Position numbers and translations under genes: made by a program. Positions 5,978 through 10,833 of a DNA stretch of 10,833 bases are shown piece after piece (position 1 is the first letter of the stretch; every line of letters begins with the position of its first letter). Source of the stretch: Holophaga sp. Lineage in GTDB: Bacteria; Acidobacteriota; Holophagae; Holophagales; Holophagaceae. Where the stretch lies: positions 1 through 10,833 of the forward strand of contig JARLGP010000297.1 in NCBI GenBank assembly GCA_031292735.1, in the 5' to 3' direction. The notes under the pieces were generated by a model. That model saw nothing but the letters and a program-made list of their open reading frames with translations. It searched no databases and was not told the DNA's origin.

Positions 5978-6763
5978 CTACTTGTCCTTCGGCACCTGCA
6001 GGATTGCGCGGAACCGGGCCAGGGCGTCGGCCTTGCCCTTGCCCTGGGGCAGATGCAGCACCGCCAGGACCTGGCCATTGCCGCCCACCGCCCAGGCGGA
6101 GGCGGCCGCCTTGCCTTCCGGCGCGGTGCCGGTCTCGACCCACCACATGTTCTCCTTGTAGTTGGCCGACCGGAAGCTGAGCAGGAGCCGGCGGGCCAGG
6201 CGCAGGGTCTCATCCTGGGCCGGATCGCTGAGCCAGTGCAGCATGGCCTCCGGGCTGGTGCGCAGCAGGTCCCCGTTGCCGACCCAGGGCGGCTCGATGG
6301 CCGGCAGGTCATTCCCGGGGGGCAGCCGGTTGCCCAGGAAGGGGCCGAAGATGTCCTCCAGCCGGGCCCGGGCCGCCCCTTCGCCGTAGTCCCGCAGCCA
6401 CCACTGCACCGACACCTTGCCCCAGATCAGGAAGGCCAGGTCGCAGTTCTCCTGGAGGGCCTTGGCCAGGTCCACCCGGCCGTGGCCCTTGGGCCGCCAG
6501 CAGGCGTAGCCCTGGAACATCCCGGTGCAGTTGAACTGCACGTTCATGGCGCCCCATTCGGAGCCCTCCAGCTTGAGCCAGACCAGGTCGGCCAGGCAGC
6601 CCATGGGCGATTCCCGGGTGGCGTCCCCGAACAGGAAGGGCACCCCGTCGGGCCCGCACAGGGCCAGGGCCTCCCCGGGCTGCAGCGGCGCCACCGGGGT
6701 CTTGGACGGGGCCGCCGCCAGGGTGCAGACGGAAACCAGCAGCAGGGCTTTGAGGATCGACAT
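5978..6763 (-). CDS. Exported penicillin-binding/class D beta-lactamase-fold protein with degenerate active site
   Basis: A 261-residue protein with a Sec signal peptide (residues 1-18: positive start, leucine-rich core, AAA before the likely cut), so periplasmic. The rest follows a transpeptidase/OXA-type layout: a PMGxLAxLVWLKLEG segment, then FNCTG...CW...GHGRVDLAKALQENCD, then WVGNGDLLRTSPEAM, then WWVETGTAPEG followed by an AWAVG strand. The three catalytic motifs are all changed. SxxK is Cys56-Leu-Ala-Asp59, SxN is Asn106-Cys-Asp108, and KTG is Glu210-Thr-Gly212. It probably cannot acylate beta-lactams or peptidoglycan by the usual serine mechanism and may bind a ligand or partner instead. 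ATG at 6761-6763 is preferred over the adjacent GTG because GGGA lies 6 bases upstream. The fold assignment rests on motif order read by eye; a cysteine-dependent enzyme remains possible. The reading frame is intact, so it is not a pseudogene. Confidence 0.75.
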   Translation of the reverse strand: MSILKALLLVSVCTLAAAPSKTPVAPLQPGEALALCGPDGVPFLFGDATRESPMGCLADLVWLKLEGSEWGAMNVQFNCTGMFQGYACWRPKGHGRVDLAKALQENCDLAFLIWGKVSVQWWLRDYGEGAARARLEDIFGPFLGNRLPPGNDLPAIEPPWVGNGDLLRTSPEAMLHWLSDPAQDETLRLARRLLLSFRSANYKENMWWVETGTAPEGKAAASAWAVGGNGQVLAVLHLPQGKGKADALARFRAILQVPKDK

Positions 6764-6827
6764 CACGGGTCCCGGGAATGGTTGGAGGGTTCAAGGGCAG
6801 TATAGTCCAGTTGCCGCGGGCCCATGC

Positions 6828-6833
6828 CATAAT
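6828..6833 (+). promoter_or_regulatory. Candidate -10 for a leaderless hutI transcript
   Basis: CATAAT lies exactly 6 bases before the hutI ATG, the spacing expected if transcription starts at the A of the start codon. No Shine-Dalgarno sequence is present between them. A second -10-like TATAGT lies at 6801-6806. Neither has a clear -35. Confidence 0.35.
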
Positions 6834-6839
6834 GGCGCG

Positions 6840-8054
6840 ATGATCCAGCGCCGTGTCCTCACCAACCTGCGCGGGGCGGTGAGCCCCGATCCCGGCACCC
6901 CATGGGCGGTGGATTTCCTTCCGGACGCCGCCATCGCCCTGGAGGGCGGGCGGGTCCAGTGGCTGGGGCGGCGCGCCGACCTGCCCGCGGAATGGCGCGC
7001 CGCCCGGACCCTGGACGGCGGCGGCCGCTGGGCCTCGCCCGGCTTCGTGGATCCCCACACCCACCTGCTGTTCGGCGGCGACCGCAGCCAGGAGTTCAAC
7101 CGCCGGCTGCACGGCGTCAGCTACGCCCAGATCGCCGCCGAGGGCGGCGGCATCCGCGAGACCGTGCGCGCCACCCGGGCGGCCGGCGTGGCCGACCTGG
7201 TGGCCATCGGCGAGCGGCGCCTGCAGCAGTACCGCAGCAAGGGCGTGGTGCACCTGGAGGCCAAGACCGGCTACGGCCTGGAGCTGGAGGCGGAAAGCCG
7301 GCTGCTGGAGGCCTACGGCCAGCTGCGGCAGCGCGGCTGGAGCCTGGACGTGACCCTGATGCCCGCCCACGACCTGCCCATGGAATTCAGCGGCGATCCC
7401 GACCGCTACATCCACACCGTGGCCCGGGACTGGCAGCCGGAGCTGGTGCGCCGCCACCCCGGCGTGGCCCGCTTCTGCGACGTGTTCGTGGAGGAGGGGG
7501 TGTTCAGCCCGGCCCAGGGCCGGGAAATCCTGGCGTCCGGCCTGGCCCTGGGCCTGAAGCCCCGGATCCACGCCGACGAATTCTGCCACACCGGCGGGGC
7601 CGAGCTGGCCGCCGAGCTGGGCGCCGCCAGCGCCGACCACCTGATGTTCGTGTCCGACCAGGGCATGGCCGCCATGGCCGCGGCCGGAGTCATTCCCACC
7701 CTGCTGCCGGCCACCACCCTGTTCCTGGGCATGCGCGACTACGCACCGGCCCGGCGGATGCTCGAGGCCGGCTGCCGGCTGGCCCTGGCCTCGGACTTCA
7801 ACCCCGGCTCCTGCGCCTGCATCGATCCCCTGCTGGTGCTGCGCCTGGGCTGCCTCCAGCTGCGCCTGACCTTCGAGGAGGCGCTCACCGCCATGACCCT
7901 CCACCCCGCCCGCAGCCTGGGCCGAGCCGATCTGGGCCACCTGCACCCCGGCGGGTCGGACCGCATCCTGCTCTGGGACGTCAGCCACCCCCTGGACCTG
8001 GTCTACTGGATGGGCGAAAGCTTCCTTCCCACCCCCCTGGACGCCTTGGAATGA
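6840..8054 (+). CDS. hutI: Imidazolonepropionase
   Basis: A 404-residue amidohydrolase-superfamily enzyme, the usual length. It hydrolyses 4-imidazolone-5-propionate to N-formimino-L-glutamate, the third step of histidine degradation, in the cytoplasm. The metal-binding residues are all present: His73 and His75 in DPHTHLLFGGDR, His244 in IHADEF, and Asp319 in ASDFNPG. Further family segments are KTGYGLE (142-148), GGAELAAELGAASADHL (252-268) and the ATTLFLG strand. The start ATG at 6840-6842 is chosen because it gives the typical N-terminus; the frame is open further upstream but non-homologous. The other hut genes (hutH, hutU, hutG or hutF) are not in the window, so the pathway would be dispersed or completed elsewhere. 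No ribosome-binding site is visible. Confidence 0.96.
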   Translation: MIQRRVLTNLRGAVSPDPGTPWAVDFLPDAAIALEGGRVQWLGRRADLPAEWRAARTLDGGGRWASPGFVDPHTHLLFGGDRSQEFNRRLHGVSYAQIAAEGGGIRETVRATRAAGVADLVAIGERRLQQYRSKGVVHLEAKTGYGLELEAESRLLEAYGQLRQRGWSLDVTLMPAHDLPMEFSGDPDRYIHTVARDWQPELVRRHPGVARFCDVFVEEGVFSPAQGREILASGLALGLKPRIHADEFCHTGGAELAAELGAASADHLMFVSDQGMAAMAAAGVIPTLLPATTLFLGMRDYAPARRMLEAGCRLALASDFNPGSCACIDPLLVLRLGCLQLRLTFEEALTAMTLHPARSLGRADLGHLHPGGSDRILLWDVSHPLDLVYWMGESFLPTPLDALE

Positions 8055-8144
8055 GTCTCACCCTAAGTCGAGATATGTTCCATTAATTTGAACGCCCCAG
8101 GTTTTTCCGCTCCAAACGCCAAGGTTCCGGAGCCGGTCCCCCCG

Positions 8145-8184
8145 CAAAAAACTACCCCGGATTTCCCGGGGTAGTTGAGCCTTT
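8145..8184. terminator. Bidirectional intrinsic terminator
   Basis: Perfect 11-base arms (8150-8160 and 8166-8176) surround a 5-base loop. On the minus strand the stem is followed by a run of six T (8145-8150), a strong terminator for the DUF465 gene. On the plus strand a weaker CCTTTT follows, suiting hutI. It lies between these two convergent genes. Confidence 0.85.
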
Positions 8185-8215
8185 TACATTTATTAGTAGT
8201 TTATCCTAGCTCGAT

Positions 8216-8446
8216 TCACTGCCCTCGGCCTTTGAACTCCTGAACGATGTTGTAGATGCGCTCCTTGGCCCTTAATTTGGCTTTCTTGAGCTCGACTTCT
8301 TCCACTGTTTCCTGGGCGGAGAGACGTATCTTGTTGCGGAGGTAAACGAGCCTCTCATCCGCAGCGCGATGCTCTTCCATCAACTTCCGAAATTCAAAAT
8401 GCTCCTTCATGAGCTTATCCTGAACGTCCGGCTGAAGAAAATCCAT
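8216..8446 (-). CDS. DUF465/YdcH-like small coiled-coil protein
   Basis: A 76-residue, highly charged, all-helical protein. It matches the YdcH-type family pattern: a KEHFEFRKLMEEHRAADERL helix, then a short link with SAQE, then an EVELKKAKLRAKERIYNIV helix, forming a predicted antiparallel coiled coil. The members' biochemical role is not established. ATG at 8444-8446 has GGAGG just upstream. It appears monocistronic: a strong terminator follows the stop, and about 190 bases separate it from the divergent methyltransferase gene. Base composition is lower in GC than its neighbours. No signal peptide or membrane segment is seen. Confidence 0.85.
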   Translation of the reverse strand: MDFLQPDVQDKLMKEHFEFRKLMEEHRAADERLVYLRNKIRLSAQETVEEVELKKAKLRAKERIYNIVQEFKGRGQ

Positions 8447-8462
8447 GAACCCTCCATAAAAG

Positions 8463-8476
8463 GCCTGTTTACAGGC
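8463..8476. repeat. Short palindrome in the leader of the DUF465 gene
   Basis: GCCTGT-TT-ACAGGC, a perfect inverted repeat of 6-base arms, lies 17-30 bases before the start codon of the DUF465 gene. It is placed where a repressor could block transcription or where a small hairpin could form in the mRNA. No known consensus is fully matched. Confidence 0.35.
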
Positions 8477-8638
8477 AGTTTACTTGTGCGAAAGATCTTT
8501 TCTTGCCCTAGGGTACTCCCGGTTCCTCCTCCGTCAAGAGAATAGAATTCCCAAAGCAGGTCTGGCTTTTTCCCGAATCCGCCCCGTGTGCACCATTCCT
8601 CCCCGCGGGCAAGGCTAAATTAAATTTGGAGTCCAGTC

Positions 8639-9349
8639 ATGGAGTGGTTCGAGCGGGATTTCGACCTCCCGCCCTATTTTGAGATCTACCAGGACAAGGA
8701 AGCGGAGGCCGAACTCGAGGGCCCCGGACTGGCCGACCTGCTGGCCCTGGCCAGAGGCGCCCTGGTGCTGGACCTGCCGTGCGGCTGGGGGCGGTTGCGC
8801 CCGGCCCTGGCGGCGGCGGGGCTGCGGGTGGTCGGCGGCGACTTGAGCGCCCTGAACCTGCGCCGGCACCAGCGGGAATTCCCGGGCCCCTGCCTGCGCC
8901 TGGACCTGCGCCGGCTGCCCTTCCGGGACCAGTGCGCCGACGGGATCCTTTGCGCCTACACCAGCTGGGGCTATTTCGCCAGCGACCAGGAGAACCAGCT
9001 TCAGCTGGACGAGTTCGCCCGCGTGCTGAAGCCCGGGGGCGTCCTGCTGCTGGACCTGGTGGGCCGGGAGGCCTGCTTCGGGGCCCTGGAGCTGGTGCAG
9101 AACCGCTGGTACGACGTGGAGGGGCGCTACCGCGAGCGGGTCCGGCCCAGCCTCGACGGCCGGCGCGTGCTCACCGAACGGATCTGCGCCGGAACCCGGT
9201 TCCGGCACGACATCTGGATCCCCACCGACGCCGAGGTGCGCGCCGCGCTTGGCGCCGCCGGCCTGCGCCTGGACCAGGCCTTCGGCGACCTGTCCGGGGC
9301 CCCGTGGAGCCCCCGGGCCGAGCGCTGGATCTACCGCGCCGTCAAGTGA
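8639..9349 (+). CDS. Class I SAM-dependent methyltransferase, substrate unknown
   Basis: A 236-residue cytoplasmic protein with the Rossmann-type methyltransferase motifs in order: motif I VLDLPCGWGRL (about 43-53), which binds the methionine part of SAM; motif II around VVGGDLS (about 64-70), with Asp for the ribose; a LDLRRLPF loop (about 88-95); a CADGILCAYTSWGYF strand (motif IV region); and LKPGGVLLLDL (post-motif region). The C-terminal half (about 145-236) is not specific enough to name a substrate; small-molecule, lipid or protein targets are all possible. ATG at 8639-8641 has GGAG about 7 bases upstream, and the A/T-rich TAAATTAAAT before it may hold the -10. Transcription ends in the repeat region at 9350-9435. 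Confidence 0.88.
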   Translation: MEWFERDFDLPPYFEIYQDKEAEAELEGPGLADLLALARGALVLDLPCGWGRLRPALAAAGLRVVGGDLSALNLRRHQREFPGPCLRLDLRRLPFRDQCADGILCAYTSWGYFASDQENQLQLDEFARVLKPGGVLLLDLVGREACFGALELVQNRWYDVEGRYRERVRPSLDGRRVLTERICAGTRFRHDIWIPTDAEVRAALGAAGLRLDQAFGDLSGAPWSPRAERWIYRAVK

Positions 9350-9435
9350 CCTGGTGGCCAGGCTCCGCCTGGTCACCAGGTGGGGAGCACGAGGGGGACG
9401 GGGAGGGAGCGCAGCGACCGCACAGTCCCCCTCGT
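9350..9435. repeat. Two tandem inverted repeats filling the convergent gap (REP-like)
   Basis: The first has 14-base arms (9350-9363 and 9367-9380) with one mismatch that becomes a G-U pair on the plus strand and a 3-base loop. The second has perfect 11-base arms (9389-9399 and 9425-9435) around a 25-base GC-rich loop. They begin at the base after the methyltransferase stop and end one base before the MFS stop codon. There is no T-run, so they are not standard terminators. The layout resembles extragenic palindromic elements, which can also block readthrough or 3' degradation. Confidence 0.6.
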
Positions 9436-10590
9436 TCAGGTCAATCTGCGCACCGCCAGGGCGAAGGCGCCGAAGGCCAGGCCCATGCCCACCAGCGCTT
9501 CCCGGATGCCCAGCGCCTGCACCAGGGCGCTGCCCACCAGGGGCCCGGCCATCATGCCCAGGGCGTAGGCGATGTTGAGGATGCCGAACACCGAGCCGTA
9601 GCTGTCGCTGCCCATGCGCTCCACCGCGTCGGCCATGGCGGGGCTGGCAGGGGACAGGATCAGGGTGGTGACCACCCCCACGCAGGCCATGGCGGCCACC
9701 ACGCCCCAGAGGCCCGGCATGAAGGCCGGAAGCGGGACCGCCACCGTGGCCAGGGTGAGCCCCGCCAGCAGGACCCGGCGCCGTCCCAGCTTGTCCGAAA
9801 GGGCGCCCAGGAGCGGCGAGCTGATCATGTGGGTGACCGCGGCGGCGCCGAAGCAGAGCCCGATGGCGGTGGGCGCCATGCCCAGGGCGCGGTCCAGGTG
9901 CAGCGGCAGGGTGGACTCCAGCAGCGCCAGGAGGCCGGCGCCCATGGCCATGGCCCCGGCGAACACCCGGATGGTGGTGTTGCGCATCAGGTCCCTGAAG
10001 CCCAGGCGGGTGTCGCGCACCACGGGGACGTCCTTGAGCAGGGTGATGCGCGCCAGGGCGTCCACCAGGGCCAGGGCGGCGGCGGCCAGGAACGGCGCGC
10101 GCAGCCCGAAGTGCTGGGACAGCCAGCCGGAGAGGGCCGGTCCCAGCAGCACGCCCAGGTTGGCGCAGGCGAACACCGTGCCCATGGCCCGGCCCCGGCT
10201 CGACCGCGGGAAGTGGTCGGCCAGCAGGGCCATGCCGGCGGTCCAGGTGGCGGTGGCCGACAGCCCCTGGAGCACCCTGGCCAGGATCAGCAGCGGGTAG
10301 GAGCGGGCGAAGGCGAACAGCAGGGTGGTGGCGAACAGCCCCAGCAGCCCCCCCAGCATGGGCCCCCGGCGCCCCACCCGATCCGCCAGTTTGCCCAGGG
10401 GGAAGGTGCCCAGCAGCAGGGCCGCGGCGTAGCTGCCGAACAGGATCCCGATGCCCATCTGGTCGAGCCCGTAGAGCCGGGCATAGGCCGGCAGCAGCGG
10501 CACCAGCAGGTAGTACAGCAGGGTGTCGGTGAACAGGGCCAGAGCCACCACGAAGAGTGCCGAGTTACGGCCAGGGATTGTCGTTTCCAC
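9436..10590 (-). CDS. MFS transporter, DHA1-like drug/metabolite efflux type
   Basis: A 384-residue inner-membrane protein with about 12 hydrophobic helices in two halves. The N-terminal half has the MFS motif A in loop 2-3 (GKLADRVGRRGPM, about residues 65-77) and an equivalent GALSDKLGRRR in the second half. The first helix carries FTDTLLYYLLVPLLP, and a GPALSGWL motif C-like segment is present in helix 5, typical of proton-driven drug-efflux antiporters of the DHA1 group. The substrate cannot be told from sequence. Translation starts at GTG (10588-10590), since no in-frame ATG precedes it; a weak AGGA lies 7 bases upstream. The gene starts right behind the rnpB terminator and has no room for a conventional upstream promoter. 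No neighbour hints at a specific export job. Confidence 0.9.
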   Translation of the reverse strand: METTIPGRNSALFVVALALFTDTLLYYLLVPLLPAYARLYGLDQMGIGILFGSYAAALLLGTFPLGKLADRVGRRGPMLGGLLGLFATTLLFAFARSYPLLILARVLQGLSATATWTAGMALLADHFPRSSRGRAMGTVFACANLGVLLGPALSGWLSQHFGLRAPFLAAAALALVDALARITLLKDVPVVRDTRLGFRDLMRNTTIRVFAGAMAMGAGLLALLESTLPLHLDRALGMAPTAIGLCFGAAAVTHMISSPLLGALSDKLGRRRVLLAGLTLATVAVPLPAFMPGLWGVVAAMACVGVVTTLILSPASPAMADAVERMGSDSYGSVFGILNIAYALGMMAGPLVGSALVQALGIREALVGMGLAFGAFALAVRRLT

Positions 10591-10596
10591 GGGATC

Positions 10597-10605
10597 ATCC
10601 TAGCA
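10597..10605 (-). promoter_or_regulatory. Candidate extended -10 for the MFS gene
   Basis: TGCTAGGAT on the minus strand matches an extended -10 (TGnTAnnnT) and ends 6 bases before the GTG start, the geometry of a leaderless transcript. It overlaps the T-tract side of the rnpB terminator. The AGGA within it may instead serve as a weak ribosome-binding site. Confidence 0.35.
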
Positions 10606-10632
10606 AAAAGCAGGGCCCCCTTGCGGGGGCCC
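10604..10632 (-). terminator. rnpB intrinsic terminator
   Basis: Perfect 8-base G/C arms (10613-10620 and 10625-10632) with a 4-base loop are followed on the minus strand by CTG and five T. It lies directly after the RNase P RNA 3' end. Confidence 0.85.
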
Positions 10633-10833
10633 AGGTGGACCGGTAAGCCGGGTTCTGTCGTGGGACGTCATTCCTCTAGGATGATGATCACTCATCACCT
10701 CAAGCGACCTACCCGCTGGCTCGATCGGGCCGATCCTCACTGCTTGCGCAGCACGCCAACCTATTTGGTCTTGCTCCGTGGGGGGTTTACCATGCCCGTC
10801 CTGTTGCCAGTCCGGCGGTGGGCTCTTACCCCA
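10633..10833 (-). ncRNA. rnpB: RNase P RNA, class A, 3' part (partial)
   Basis: The catalytic RNA of RNase P, which removes 5' leaders from precursor tRNAs. About 200 bases of its 3' part are present; the 5' part lies outside the window. Diagnostic pieces on the minus strand are: the GGTAAGAGCCCACCG segment at the edge; the GGUAAAC...CGGAGCAAG...CCAAAUAGG core (10760-10791); a P15/P16 region with a GCAA tetraloop hairpin and a GGCCC loop; GGUAGGUCGCUUGAG (near 10704-10718); and the universal 3' ACAGAACCCGGCUUAC (10643-10658). The following GGUCCACCUGGG would pair with the unseen 5' end as helix P1. An intrinsic terminator follows immediately. Matches to the Escherichia coli-type (class A) layout are extensive, so the assignment is firm; the exact mature 3' end is approximate. 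Confidence 0.97.

Noticed and set aside
5978..6763. Lipoprotein signal (Cys13 after VSV)
   Set aside because: The residue before the Cys is Val rather than Gly/Ala/Ser, and an AAA signal peptidase I site follows; it fits an ordinary exported protein better.
6309..7988. Long minus-strand open frame across hutI
   Set aside because: It is opposite a well-supported enzyme and has no recognisable motif; a GC-driven shadow.
8551..8572. AAAGC/GCTTT hairpin with a T-run in the DUF465-methyltransferase gap
   Set aside because: The stem has only 5 bases, and it lies between divergent genes where no transcript needs ending.
1..10833. CRISPR arrays, insertion sequences, tRNA genes, phage genes
   Set aside because: No regularly spaced repeats, transposase motifs, tRNA cloverleafs or phage proteins were seen on either strand.

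Overview
The window is a GC-rich bacterial chromosome segment with short intergenic gaps, G+C-ending codons and mostly Shine-Dalgarno-led genes. No gene here fixes the taxon. The gene style and a class A RNase P RNA would fit Acidobacteriota (Holophaga/Geothrix-like), but that is a low-confidence inference. I see no IS element, integrase, CRISPR array or tRNA. No gene-free stretch exceeds 300 bases.

Region 1 (1-5010, minus strand) is a signal-transduction block. Read in transcription order it holds: a receiver-domain protein whose phosphoacceptor Asp is replaced by Glu; a short stretch that looks like an independent small RNA or structured leader with its own promoter and terminator; an 1140-residue protein joining GAF, histidine kinase, two receivers, a SpoIIE/RsbU-type PP2C phosphatase and an RsbW-type ATPase; a single-domain STAS protein overlapping its end by 17 bases; and the N-terminus of a CheA-like kinase that runs out of the window. 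This places an almost complete partner-switching circuit (phosphatase, kinase and STAS substrate) inside a two-component hybrid kinase, next to a chemosensory-type kinase. It is the most interesting region of the window.

Region 2 (5171-8054) holds a small four-cysteine protein of unknown function (minus), D-aminoacyl-tRNA deacylase dtd (plus), an exported protein with the layout of a penicillin-binding/class D beta-lactamase fold but with all three catalytic motifs altered (minus), and imidazolonepropionase hutI (plus). hutI lacks a visible ribosome-binding site and has a -10-like hexamer 6 bases before its start, as a leaderless mRNA would.

Region 3 (8145-9349) has a bidirectional terminator, a DUF465/YdcH-like small coiled-coil protein (minus) and a class I SAM-dependent methyltransferase (plus). 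The latter is followed at once by two large inverted repeats that fill the gap to the next gene.

Region 4 (9436-10833, minus) has an MFS transporter directly downstream of the terminator of the RNase P RNA gene rnpB, which is cut by the window end. The MFS gene starts only 14 bases after the terminator T-tract.
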